NCBI GenBank assembly: GCA_002436105.1
Contig: DIXU01000020.1
Span: 62,001 to 126,000, forward strand
Reading direction: 5' to 3'
Length of the DNA stretch: 64,000 bases
DNA from: Candidatus Aminicenantes bacterium UBA6072
GTDB taxonomy: Bacteria > Acidobacteriota > Aminicenantia > UBA2199
The notes under the pieces were generated by a model that ran no database searches, was not told where the DNA came from, and saw nothing but the letters and a program-made list of their open reading frames with translations. The position numbers and the translations under genes were made by a program. Shown here piece by piece: positions 52,834 to 60,908 of this stretch (its first letter is position 1; the number at the start of each line of letters is the position of its first letter).

Positions 52834-52862
52834 ATTATAGCCGGTCCAGCGCGGATTGTCAA
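52834..52862 (-). promoter_or_regulatory. perfect sigma70 consensus promoter of the helicase gene
   Basis: TTGACA (plus 52857-52862), 17-bp spacer, TATAAT (52834-52839): all 12 consensus bases match at optimal spacing. Confidence 0.92.
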
Positions 52863-52895
52863 TGGCGGCCGCGAGCCATGGCGCCGGGCAGCCGT

Positions 52896-54347
52896 TCAGT
52901 GCAGCCTCGGCTTGCCCGCGACCACGTTCACCGGCAGCGAATCGCTGTTGTTGGCTGCATTCGCGTCCACCACCCCGGCGCCGGCGGCGTGGACTCCGAG
53001 CGCCACCTTGACCGTGATCCGATGGCTGCCCAGGGTCGTGGGTGTCCAGGAAAAGCTGAAGGGGACCACCAGCATGCCTGGGTCGATGAAATCCTGCTCG
53101 TAAACGACGACGGTCTTGGGGGGCTTTGCCTGAACGGTCGCCGTGACCTTGAAGTCACGGATCGCTCCAGTGGCGCCGCGTACTTCGCCGCTGATCGTCA
53201 TCGGCTTCCCCTGCTGCGCCTCGATGGCGCTCGTTCTGGCGCTGAGCATCCTGCCGGGTTTGGTGATGCGCACGCTCAGGTCGTAGCGCTCGCCGAACGG
53301 CGCGGCCGCCACGCCGGTAATGGCCAGCTCCTGGCGGTTGTTGCCCTCGTTGCTTTCGGCGACACGGTTGTCGGGATCGATCTCGAAATAGACACGCTGG
53401 GCCCCCTCGGGCACTTCCCAGATGAACTCTACCGTCTCGATGCCGCCATCGCCGGCCATGACCGGGAAGGTGTGATCATAGAGCTGGGCGCCGCCGACGA
53501 TGCCGCCGATGACGCGCACATTGTCGGCGCGGACCCGCTCGGAATCGACATCGGCGCGGAATTGGTAGCGCATTCCAGCCTTGGGCGTGCTGGTTCCGCT
53601 GCTGCAGCTCAGCGCCGTGAAAAATTTCAGATCCGGCTGGCTGCAGACCAGCCCGCTGTCGGTCATGACGTTGTCGCCCTCATTGCTTTCCGCCACTTCG
53701 CCGTCACAATCGGCGACCACCTCCACCGGCGACCCGCAGGTCGCCGTCCAGGTGAACTGGCCGCTGCCTTCGCCGCCGCCGACCAGCTCGGCGTAAGCGT
53801 TGCGGGCGATGATGCTCCCGCCGACGCGCAAGCCCACGTGGAAGGGGCCGGCGTTGTTCGGGCTGTCGTTAAGCAGGTGATACTGGATGGTCACCGTGTC
53901 ACCGGCAACGAAGACGCGGGGAAGGAAGGTATGATCCCAGCCGATCTCGTACATGCTGCCGATATGGATGTTGGGCTTGGGGCCGACCAGGGAGAACGCG
54001 GCGTTGCTGCTGTCCATGGTGTCGGCGCCGATCACGCGCAGGCGGACCACGTAGTCCCCGCCGGGCGCGGCCGACCCGGTCGCGAGCATGCCAGCCGTCC
54101 AGGAGTAGCTGCCTGCAGCGACCGGAACGGAGTTGGCGATGGTACCGACCACGACGCCGCTGCTGCGGTACAGGTTGATGCGCACGTCGCCGCTGACTCC
54201 GGCCGAGGTCCAGGTGATGGTGGCCGGGTCGCCGAGCCCCCAGGATTCCCCGCCGTTGGGGGAGAGGACAGTCAGGGTTTGTCCGCTGGCGGCCGCGGCC
54301 AAGAAGGCAATCGCCGCAAATAAAAGGCAGAGCTTGGCTTGGTTCAT
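52896..54347 (-). CDS. secreted protein with one Kre9/KNH-like domain and CARDB-like domains
   Basis: 483 aa. ATG 54347 follows AGGAGG. Signal peptide (LLFAAIAFLAAAASG). The KNH-like domain opens LSPNGGESWGLGDPATITWT, and at least two CARDB modules follow, each ending in an ESNEGDN/ESNEGNN turn. The last module (VRITKPGRMLSARTSAIEAQ) has a further DANAANNSD turn. Paralog of 4791-6251 and 6442-7860. Probably surface-associated binding protein. Confidence 0.75.
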   Translation of the reverse strand: MNQAKLCLLFAAIAFLAAAASGQTLTVLSPNGGESWGLGDPATITWTSAGVSGDVRINLYRSSGVVVGTIANSVPVAAGSYSWTAGMLATGSAAPGGDYVVRLRVIGADTMDSSNAAFSLVGPKPNIHIGSMYEIGWDHTFLPRVFVAGDTVTIQYHLLNDSPNNAGPFHVGLRVGGSIIARNAYAELVGGGEGSGQFTWTATCGSPVEVVADCDGEVAESNEGDNVMTDSGLVCSQPDLKFFTALSCSSGTSTPKAGMRYQFRADVDSERVRADNVRVIGGIVGGAQLYDHTFPVMAGDGGIETVEFIWEVPEGAQRVYFEIDPDNRVAESNEGNNRQELAITGVAAAPFGERYDLSVRITKPGRMLSARTSAIEAQQGKPMTISGEVRGATGAIRDFKVTATVQAKPPKTVVVYEQDFIDPGMLVVPFSFSWTPTTLGSHRITVKVALGVHAAGAGVVDANAANNSDSLPVNVVAGKPRLH

Positions 54348-54447
54348 TGAAACCTCCTGGTGTGGCATCACAAGCTGAATACGAAATTACGGGGAATATC
54401 TCAAAAAAACACCGCCGGGCGATTCGCGATCCCTGTGGCAAGGAGAG

Positions 54448-54476
54448 TTGCTTTTCAGTTCCCCGGATCATATAAT
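54448..54476 (+). promoter_or_regulatory. promoter of the L,D-transpeptidase-like gene
   Basis: TTGCTT (54448-54453), 17-bp spacer, TATAAT (54471-54476), 26 bp before ATG 54503. No Shine-Dalgarno sequence in the leader. Confidence 0.7.
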
Positions 54477-54502
54477 TCCCGGCGGCGGCGCCAGCCAAAA
54501 CG

Positions 54503-55270
54503 ATGAAGAAGAAAAACCTGGCTGTATTGGGATTGATCGCATTGAGCGCGGCCGGCGGCCCGGGCGCCCCGGCGGCGGCGACGTTTCGCGTGGAACAGGA
54601 GCGCTTTCCGCGCGTGCGTACGGCCAGGACACAAGCCCAGCCGCGCCTCGAGGCGCTGTTCCGCCAGGCAGGCTTGAGCTACCCGCCCGGCGAGATCTTC
54701 CTGCGAGTCTTCAAGCTGGAGGGTGAACTGGAGCTGTGGGCGCGGAACGGCGGCCCGGACCCCTTTGTGCGGGTCGAAACGTATCCCGTATGCGCCTCAT
54801 CGGGAACGGTCGGCCCCAAGCGCCGCGAGGGCGACCTGCAGGTCCCGGAGGGGTTCTATCATGTCAGCGGCTTCAATCCCACGAGCCGGTTCCATTTGTC
54901 GCTGCGCGTCGATTATCCCAATGCCTCGGACCGCATACTGGGCGACCGCCGGCGCCCGGGCGGGGACATCTTCATTCATGGCTCCTGCGTGACCATCGGC
55001 TGCGTGCCCCTGCGCGACGGCCCGATCGAGGAGGTGTACCTGGCGGCGGTCGACGCCCGCGACGCCGGGCAGGCGCGCATCCCGGTGCACATCTTCCCCT
55101 GCCGCCTGGACGGCGACTGGCTGAAGCTGGAGCGGGAGTCATGGCGGCGCCCCGGGCTGATGGATTTCTGGCGTAATTTGAAGGAAGGGCATGACCGATT
55201 CGAGAAGGACCGCAGGCTTCCCGGGGTGTCGGTGGACCGGACAGGTAGATATGTATTCAGCGAAAAGTAG
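54503..55270 (+). CDS. L,D-transpeptidase-family protein (YafK-like)
   Basis: 255 aa. Signal peptide (LAVLGLIALSAAGGPGAPAA). The YkuD/YafK catalytic segment is IFIHGSCVTIGCVPLRDG: His, then Ser-Cys and the nucleophile Cys in GC. Upstream GFYHVSGFNPTSRFHLSLRV matches the YafK substrate strand. YafK-type enzymes cut or make links between peptidoglycan and lipoproteins. Monocistronic. Confidence 0.87.
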   Translation: MKKKNLAVLGLIALSAAGGPGAPAAATFRVEQERFPRVRTARTQAQPRLEALFRQAGLSYPPGEIFLRVFKLEGELELWARNGGPDPFVRVETYPVCASSGTVGPKRREGDLQVPEGFYHVSGFNPTSRFHLSLRVDYPNASDRILGDRRRPGGDIFIHGSCVTIGCVPLRDGPIEEVYLAAVDARDAGQARIPVHIFPCRLDGDWLKLERESWRRPGLMDFWRNLKEGHDRFEKDRRLPGVSVDRTGRYVFSEK

Positions 55271-55375
55271 AGGATGTGAAAAGCAAAGAGCGGGGAAAAC
55301 AAAGGGCACGATGCGCTCGCTCCAGTGCTCTCCGGCGTTTCCCCATTCGATTATCGCTCGGCCTCTGAGAACGCG

Positions 55376-55404
55376 TTGCCATCATGACTGAAATGGTATA
55401 GAAT
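55376..55404 (+). promoter_or_regulatory. promoter of the acyltransferase gene
   Basis: TTGCCA (55376-55381), 17-bp spacer, TAGAAT (55399-55404), then a 44-nt leader with CAGGAAG before ATG 55449. Confidence 0.55.
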
Positions 55405-55448
55405 CAAGGGGTTGCTCCCTGACCGTCCCCGAGACAGGAAGAATCTTC

Positions 55449-56555
55449 ATGGAAGAAACCAGCACCTCAGGCCGCATTGCGGAAATCGATATCGCCAAGG
55501 GCATGGCCTGCCTGCTGATGATCGCCGCCCATTTCATCTCCGCCAAGCGGCTGCCTTTCGGCACCTTCGCCGCGCCGCTGTTTTTCGCCTGTTCGGGGAT
55601 GAACACGATCCTGTTGATCGCAAGAACCAGGGAGGACAGGCGCTATGACCTTTTTCACGTATTTTTCCCGCTGCTCCTTTTTTTCGGCGGCAGCACCCAG
55701 ATCGTCATTGCCCAGGGCGGCCGCCTGCGGATCGAACCGGGATTCCTGCAATGCATCGCCCTGGCGCTCCTCGTGCTTTTTCTTCTCAGCAAACTTTTCC
55801 GGGATCCGCTGGCGGTCGGCCATCTCTTTCCCCTGCCCTTTCTCATCCAGCAGCTGCTGCCCCTTTCGTTCCAGAGATCATTCCCCGGGACGCCCCTGGA
55901 CTTCCTCTTCGGCAGCGGCTTCGTCCTCTTCCCCTGGCTCGGCTTTTTTCTTTTCGGCGTGTTCATCCTGCGCTTGAAGCGCGGGCTGTTGCTTCCGTTG
56001 ACGCTGCTGCTGGGCGCGGGCGCCGCCCTGGCCCTGGGCCTGGAAAGCGGCGCGCCAGGAAAATTCTGGATGTCGCCTGCCTATATCCTTCTGTCGCTGC
56101 TGGCGGTTTCCCTGTTCTTTGTCCTGGCTCGCCGGATCGCCGGGCGTGCGAGCCGCACTTTTTTCAGGGGCTTGGCCGGGTTCTTCGCCCTGCCGGGGCG
56201 CAACTCGCTGATGTTCCTTTACCTCCATTATCTCGCGCTGCGCTATTTCATCAGCGTCGATTTCTTCCCCCATTTCCTGGTCTACCTTGTCCTGGAGACG
56301 TTGTTCCTGTTTTTCGTCTGCTGGGTCCTGCTGCGGATCTACGAGGAGGCTCGTCACAAGACGGCGCTGCTGTACCCGGTCCTGGGCCTGTTCCTGGCGC
56401 TGGGAACGCTGCGCTGGGGAGGTTTGCTCAAGGCGAGGGGCGCCCCGCCCTTGGCCGACCTGGCCGTCGGCATCCTTTTCGCTTTCCTTTACGTGCTGCT
56501 GCGCCGCAAGTTCGCCTGCCGCTGCGGGCGCGGGAAGGCGGATGCAGTCGGCTGA
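55449..56555 (+). CDS. polytopic membrane acetyltransferase, HGSNAT/DUF1624-like
   Basis: 368 aa, about ten helices. The opening GRIAEIDIAKGMACLLMIAAHF matches the DUF1624/heparan-alpha-glucosaminide N-acetyltransferase pattern (R-x-x-x-I-D-x-x-[KR]-G with a His in the first helix). Such enzymes transfer acetyl groups across the membrane to sugars. An acyltransferase-3 protein is the alternative. With GH9/GH20 elsewhere in the window, glucosamine N-acetylation is an attractive but unproven role. Confidence 0.7.
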   Translation: MEETSTSGRIAEIDIAKGMACLLMIAAHFISAKRLPFGTFAAPLFFACSGMNTILLIARTREDRRYDLFHVFFPLLLFFGGSTQIVIAQGGRLRIEPGFLQCIALALLVLFLLSKLFRDPLAVGHLFPLPFLIQQLLPLSFQRSFPGTPLDFLFGSGFVLFPWLGFFLFGVFILRLKRGLLLPLTLLLGAGAALALGLESGAPGKFWMSPAYILLSLLAVSLFFVLARRIAGRASRTFFRGLAGFFALPGRNSLMFLYLHYLALRYFISVDFFPHFLVYLVLETLFLFFVCWVLLRIYEEARHKTALLYPVLGLFLALGTLRWGGLLKARGAPPLADLAVGILFAFLYVLLRRKFACRCGRGKADAVG

Positions 56556-56665
56556 ACCATCTCGCCTGCGGCCTTTGCCTCGAGCCGCATGGACCGCATT
56601 GGGGATCCGGGCGGCTGGCGATGAAACGATCGCGGGCATCTTTCCCTGAGCATGCGTTTTGAAGG

Positions 56666-57373
56666 TTACCGGGCCGGCGCTGCCTTGACGCCCCGGGCAA
56701 AGAGGGAGCGGATCTTGTCCAGCGCCAAGCGAAAAACGAAGCGCACCCCGCGCCAGACATGTTTCCCCGACCAGAGCATGAGCAGGCCGAGCGCCGCCAG
56801 CATCATGGACAGGATCAGGGTAAGGACACCGGCCACCAGGGGATTGCCCTGGAAGGGGCCGAAGTGGATGACGGTTTCCCCCGCCCAGCGGTTGACCTCC
56901 AGAAAGAAATCGGGAGAGATGATGGTCAGCAGCCCAACCAGGATGCCGGCGAAGCCGCTGACCACAAAGGCCACGGCCGTGGCGAAGTAGGCGACGAGCA
57001 GCGCCGCCAGCGCCGCCAGCAGGCCGGCGACCAGGCCCAGTCCGCCCATGCCCAGCGGCGCGGCGAACAGGATGATCAGCAGGCCGGCCAGGATATAGAG
57101 CAGCGATTTTTTCTTCCGGCCCAGGCGGGTGATGCTGGGGCCTACGCGGCTGGATACGACCTCGGCGGGTTCCCCCAGGCGGTTGAGCGCCCGCAGGGCG
57201 CGGTCGATCTCGTCGCCCTGGGCATCGGCGCTGAATGACTCGAAGAGATGGGAACGGATCTCGGCCAGGATTTCCCGGCGATCCGCCGGGTCCATGCCTT
57301 TCAACTGGCCGTTCAATTTTTCCAGGTAATCGGCGACGATCTTTTCCGCCGCGGGCGGGAAATGGCTATTCAT
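56666..57373 (-). CDS. membrane protein with HAAS domain, PadR partner
   Basis: 235 aa. N-terminal HAAS helices: VADYLEKLNGQLKGMDPADR, then REILAEIRSHLFESF and ALRALNRLGEPAEVV. Four or more helices follow (YILAGLLIILFAAPLGMGG; LVAGLLAALAALLVAYF). ATG 57373 overlaps the PadR stop by 8 bp, the same overlap as in the 27.2-kb pair. Presumed membrane effector under PadR control. Confidence 0.82.
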   Translation of the reverse strand: MNSHFPPAAEKIVADYLEKLNGQLKGMDPADRREILAEIRSHLFESFSADAQGDEIDRALRALNRLGEPAEVVSSRVGPSITRLGRKKKSLLYILAGLLIILFAAPLGMGGLGLVAGLLAALAALLVAYFATAVAFVVSGFAGILVGLLTIISPDFFLEVNRWAGETVIHFGPFQGNPLVAGVLTLILSMMLAALGLLMLWSGKHVWRGVRFVFRLALDKIRSLFARGVKAAPAR

Positions 57374-57776
57374 CTTTCTTCCTCCTGATGGCGATTTTTT
57401 TGATGCTGGGCGGGGTGTCCTGGCCGCTGATCACGCCCGATGCGCTCTTTACCAGCAGCACCAGGCGGCGAAATTCGTCCTGCAACGACTCGCAGGCCAG
57501 GCGCCCGGCGGCGGTCAGTTCATAATATTTGCGCGGCGGACCCTGGCTGGATTCGATCCACTCGGAGCGCACCAGCCCCTCGCGCGCCAGGCGGGCGAGG
57601 ATGGGGTAAACCGTGCCCTCCTTGATCTCGATGGATCCCGGGGCGGCAAGGCCGCGGACCAGCGAGTAACCGTAGTGGCGCTCCCGGTACAAGGCGGACA
57701 GGACCGCCAACTCGAGAATGCCCTTGCGCAGCTGCGTGACCTTGTTGTCCGTTTCTTCGCCTGTGAATTTCTTCAT
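57366..57776 (-). CDS. PadR-family transcriptional regulator
   Basis: 136 aa. Winged helix: LRKGILELAVLSALYRERHY, then IKEGTVYPILARLAREGL and YYELTAAGRL. Start ATG 57776 is preferred to the in-frame ATG at 57797 because the intervening bases hold a -10-like TATACT and a GTAT-6-ATAC dyad (57782-57795 region), a likely operator; neither start has a clear RBS. Same operon design as the first PadR-HAAS pair. Confidence 0.88.
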   Translation of the reverse strand: MKKFTGEETDNKVTQLRKGILELAVLSALYRERHYGYSLVRGLAAPGSIEIKEGTVYPILARLAREGLVRSEWIESSQGPPRKYYELTAAGRLACESLQDEFRRLVLLVKSASGVISGQDTPPSIKKIAIRRKKDE

Positions 57777-57858
57777 GCCTAGTATACGATAATACATAGT
57801 AGTTGGTTCAAAAAAAATACAACCCCAGGCAGTCAGGGGATCAGGATAAGCGCTGCGG

Positions 57859-58056
57859 CTACCTCAACAGCTCGTTGATGTCCACGGCAAGAATTTCCGA
57901 GGCTGCCCTTTTGACCTGCTTGAGGAGGCTGGCCTTATCCTTGACCTCTCCGGCCTGCTGCTGGGTGAGGCCGGTCATCTGGACCAGTTTCAACCTCGCC
58001 GGGAGGCCGCCCCGTTCCTCGACGACTTGAAAGATCCGCATCAGGTTCTCGGCCAT
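57859..58056 (-). CDS. 65-aa protein A of the roadblock module
   Basis: Mostly helical and charged, no membrane segment or signal. It aligns end to end with the 65-aa protein at 59353-59550: shared RI/KI, VVEE/IVEE, GG, PAR, GL, KDK, QVK/QFK, AA, DI, E, L. RBS GGAGG before ATG 58056, which overlaps the upstream DUF4388-roadblock gene by 16 bp. No family recognised; probably a binding partner of that protein. Confidence 0.75.
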   Translation of the reverse strand: MAENLMRIFQVVEERGGLPARLKLVQMTGLTQQQAGEVKDKASLLKQVKRAASEILAVDINELLR

Positions 58057-59195
58057 GGTTCCTCCTTGGCAGGGCTTTCGATCGTGACCGACTCGTTCAG
58101 GGCTTTCGCCGCCTGGGGAAGGACGATGTTGGTCAGCAATCCCAGCGAGACCTTGCTTCGCGCCAGCAGCAGCCCCATCTGCAGTTCGCCGCTGACGACG
58201 ATCAGCACCATCATTTCATTGGCAAGATCGAACAGATAGTACTTTCCCAGCTGCGGGAAGCCCGAGGCGATCAGCGAGTCCGCCAATGAGCGGGTGATGC
58301 CGGCGAATGCCGAGCAGGCCAGCGGCTGCGAATTCCAGCCGGTCAGCGACCGGCCGTTCGTGGAAAGGAAGACATCGATGCGCAGCAGCGAATCGTGCAG
58401 CATGTCGCGAATGGCCGCCACGGCCAGCTGGAGCGCCCGGATGCGGATGGAGAGTGTCCTGCCGCACCGGGTCAGGCGCAGCGTTTCAATGCTGTTGTTG
58501 CCATGCTCCCGGGCCTGGGCCTCGAGTTTTCCCCGGGAGGCCCGCGCTGAAACCGACGCCGCGGGGGCGCTGGCGGGCGTCTCCCCTTCCCTGATTTCCA
58601 CGGTGACCTTCTCCCAGGCCGACATCTCGGCCAGTGCGCTGAAGCTTGGGGTATTCCCCATGTGGGCTGCGATCAGGCGGCCGTCCTGAAGGAACAGGAT
58701 GCCATGCTGGGAGCCGCTGCTGACGACCACCTGGCCGCTCAGTTTTTCGCGCGCCAGCCAATCGAGGAAATTCGCCAGCAGGATGCCCTCGATCATCCCC
58801 TTTTTCTTCGACGCCACTTCATCCAGGATCAGGCAGATGAAACGGTCCAGGGCACCGGGTTCCTCGCAGTAACGGACGTGACTGTATTCTCCCGACTTTT
58901 CGGCGATGCCCGGGATCATGAAGCCGTTGAACACGAACAGGGGCAGGGCGGGGAATCCCCGACCGATGGAGCGCAGCAGGGCCTGCGCTTCGCCGCCTTC
59001 CCGCCCCACGTCGATGATGGCCACGGCGATGGACAGGGTCTGCAGCAGGGCGCGGGCGGAATCCATGCCAACGGCCTTGATGATCTTGAAGTGGTGGCCT
59101 GCGGAATATTTCTGCAGCTCGGCGGCGATCCCCATTCCGGGCCGGTCGGGGCTCTCGCACACCAGCACCTGGCGGAATCCGCCTGTTGGCTTCAT
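58041..59195 (-). CDS. pseudo-receiver, DUF4388 and roadblock/LC7 protein
   Basis: 384 aa. Residues 1-135 have receiver topology (VLVCESPD; IAVAIIDVG with Asp62) but lack the beta-1 acidic pair, and the switch Lys is Glu (RYCEEPG), so it should not be phosphorylated normally. Residues 140-215 are DUF4388-like (IEGILLANFLDWLAREKLSG; GILFLQDGRLIAAHMG). Residues 260-375 are roadblock/LC7 (SGFPQLGKYYLFDLANEMMV). A variable Ser/Ala linker lies between. Roadblock proteins regulate small GTPases or form polymers; no GTPase gene is in the window. Confidence 0.82.
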   Translation of the reverse strand: MKPTGGFRQVLVCESPDRPGMGIAAELQKYSAGHHFKIIKAVGMDSARALLQTLSIAVAIIDVGREGGEAQALLRSIGRGFPALPLFVFNGFMIPGIAEKSGEYSHVRYCEEPGALDRFICLILDEVASKKKGMIEGILLANFLDWLAREKLSGQVVVSSGSQHGILFLQDGRLIAAHMGNTPSFSALAEMSAWEKVTVEIREGETPASAPAASVSARASRGKLEAQAREHGNNSIETLRLTRCGRTLSIRIRALQLAVAAIRDMLHDSLLRIDVFLSTNGRSLTGWNSQPLACSAFAGITRSLADSLIASGFPQLGKYYLFDLANEMMVLIVVSGELQMGLLLARSKVSLGLLTNIVLPQAAKALNESVTIESPAKEEPWPRT

Positions 59196-59352
59196 GATCC
59201 GTTGCCCTGTTTCATGCAGCGTCCCTGCGGCCGGAACCGGGAAAAGCCGTCTCCCGCAGCCGCGGTTGCAGGGCCGGCACCTCCGCCTGCAGGCGCCGAC
59301 CGCCTCATGCCCGGCGGCAAGGGGGCGGCGGCCGTTTCGGGATGCGCCGCGG

Positions 59353-59550
59353 CTATTTCAGGAACTCGTCGATGTCGCAGCCCAGGACCTCGTCCGCGGC
59401 CGCCTTGAACTGTTCGATGACCTCGGGCTTGTCCTTCATATCCTCGGCGTCCTTCTTGGGCAGGCCGATGATGCTGGCGAACTTGATGCGCGCGGGCATG
59501 CCCCCCTTTTCCTCGACGATCTTGTAGATCTTGCCTAGTACTTGTCCCAT
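59353..59550 (-). CDS. 65-aa protein B of the roadblock module
   Basis: Paralog of the protein at 57859-58056 (about 45% identical by eye), beginning MGQVLGKIYKIVEEKGGMPA and ending DEVLGCDIDEFLK. ATG 59550 follows GGGAG and lies 26 bp after the REC-DUF4388-roadblock stop. Soluble, helical. The pairing of each roadblock protein with one such small protein suggests a dedicated partner. Bases 59196-59352 downstream hold no gene. Confidence 0.75.
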   Translation of the reverse strand: MGQVLGKIYKIVEEKGGMPARIKFASIIGLPKKDAEDMKDKPEVIEQFKAAADEVLGCDIDEFLK

Positions 59551-59576
59551 GTTTTTCTCCCGCTGCTTCCCTGTTC

Positions 59577-59948
59577 TCAGCTGGTGATGGCGTCTTCGAA
59601 GGCGGCAATGGCCTTGGGCAGGGCCACGTTGAGCAGCAAGCCGAGCTGTGTTTTCTTGCCGTCCACCAGCATGCCCCAGGCGTAGTCGCCCATGGGGATG
59701 AGGATGACCATTTTTCCATCCGCCAGGTCGAACACGCAGTACTTGCCCAGGACGGGAAACCCCGAGTCCCTCAACGCCACATTGGTGGAGTTGATGATCT
59801 GGCCGAAGAGGGCGGTGGCGGCCGGATTCGAGTTGAAGCCGGCGATGCTCTGCATGTCGGCGCTGCCCCAGATGTCGGTCGCGAGCAAAGCGCCGCTCAG
59901 GCTCTCCTTCAGTACGTCGACCGCCTTGTTGAGTTTTGAAACGTTCAT
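59577..59948 (-). CDS. possible independently translated 123-aa roadblock protein (internal start)
   Basis: In frame within the preceding gene, ATG 59948 (MNVSKLNKAVDVL) is preceded by AAGGAGG with 5-nt spacing, the best SD in this operon. It begins at the roadblock domain border. The linker just before it (DTKINHPIKKEEL) is simply the SD region read as codons, as if a stop had been lost between two genes. Confidence 0.5.
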   Translation of the reverse strand: MNVSKLNKAVDVLKESLSGALLATDIWGSADMQSIAGFNSNPAATALFGQIINSTNVALRDSGFPVLGKYCVFDLADGKMVILIPMGDYAWGMLVDGKKTQLGLLLNVALPKAIAAFEDAITS

Positions 59949-60788
59949 GAGTTCCTCCTTTTTTATTGGGTGATTTATTTTCGTATCCTTGATCCTGCCT
60001 GCCCTGTCGGGCGCCTCCAGCCGGTCTTTTTCTTCCAGGATTTCGATGTCGTTCTGCAGCGCCAGCTCCTCGTACTCGATCGAGGGCCCGTTGTTCCTCT
60101 CGTCCTGGAGTCGAAAGCTCTCCAGCAGCAGCTCCTCGATGCTCCAGTGAAGCGGCTCGAGGCTGGGAGCAAATTGATCGTCCATCTCGATGCCCACATT
60201 CTGCCAGGACAGGATGCGCAATGCGGCGTCGTGCCCCGTTTCACCATCGCACTCGGCGCCCTGCAGCTCTCCGTTCAGGATCGACAGTGTCCCGATGTTG
60301 TCCTCGCCCTTCACGGTAAGCGTGCAAGTCGATTTTTCCATCCAGAGGAGCTGCAGGAATGAGGCCAGCGTGATGCCCTCGATGCGGCCCCGCTTGCTCC
60401 GCTTCAGTTCGTTCAGGATATGGTCGCGGAATTCATCGAAGCCGATGGGCTTTTCCAGGTAGTGCAGGACACCCATCTCCTTGACCTGCCTTTCGATCTC
60501 CGGGGAACCGAAGGCGGTCATGACGATGACCGGCAGCGAAGGCCAGCGGTTGTGCACGTGGGTGATCAGGGTCAGGCCGTTCATCTCGGGCATGCGCAGG
60601 TCGGTGATCAAAAGGGCGATCTCCCGCGATGCCAATATCTCCAGCGCTTCCCTGCCGTTGGCGGCGGTCAGGGCCTTGATCTTGTGCTTTTTCTCGCAGG
60701 CTTTCAGCCCGTCGGTGACGCTTTTAAGGAAGAGCTTCTCGTCGTCGACGATGAGTATGTTCTTGACTGCATTCTTTGTTTCACTCAC
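59577..60788 (-). CDS. receiver, DUF4388 and roadblock/LC7 protein with internal start site
   Basis: 403 aa. Complete receiver: Asp15/Asp16, phospho-acceptor Asp63 in LLITDLRMPEMNG, Lys113 in YLEKP. DUF4388-like region about 130-240 (RIEGITLASFLQLLWMEKST; GTLSILNGELQGAECDGETG). Roadblock domain about 285-403 (SGFPVLGKYCVFDLADGKMV). Start is GTG 60788, directly behind a sigma-54 promoter. An internal SD plus ATG at 59948 could yield the roadblock domain alone. A phosphorylation-controlled roadblock protein. Confidence 0.85.
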   Translation of the reverse strand: MSETKNAVKNILIVDDEKLFLKSVTDGLKACEKKHKIKALTAANGREALEILASREIALLITDLRMPEMNGLTLITHVHNRWPSLPVIVMTAFGSPEIERQVKEMGVLHYLEKPIGFDEFRDHILNELKRSKRGRIEGITLASFLQLLWMEKSTCTLTVKGEDNIGTLSILNGELQGAECDGETGHDAALRILSWQNVGIEMDDQFAPSLEPLHWSIEELLLESFRLQDERNNGPSIEYEELALQNDIEILEEKDRLEAPDRAGRIKDTKINHPIKKEELMNVSKLNKAVDVLKESLSGALLATDIWGSADMQSIAGFNSNPAATALFGQIINSTNVALRDSGFPVLGKYCVFDLADGKMVILIPMGDYAWGMLVDGKKTQLGLLLNVALPKAIAAFEDAITS

Positions 60789-60798
60789 GTGAATCGCA

Positions 60799-60816
60799 AA
60801 GCAACCTCCGTGCCAA
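60799..60816 (-). promoter_or_regulatory. sigma-54 (-24/-12) promoter of the roadblock operon
   Basis: Minus strand TTGGCACGGAGGTTGCTT matches the sigma-54 consensus TGGCACG-N4-TTGC at exact spacing. Counting 12 nt from the GC gives a start at about 60789, one base before the GTG start codon, so the mRNA would be leaderless. Confidence 0.88.
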
Positions 60817-60908
60817 GTTCGCGGATGCTCAAGAATGCCGATAAGGAAGGACTTATTCCCGTGCGTTCCGCAGGGTGGCCTCCTTTTGCCTGTCAGTTCC
60901 TGCCGGTT

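Noticed and set aside
57859..59550. MglA/MglB polarity system
   Set aside because: Roadblock domains are present, but no Ras-like GTPase gene is in the window; YchF at 36 kb is an Obg-type protein, not MglA.
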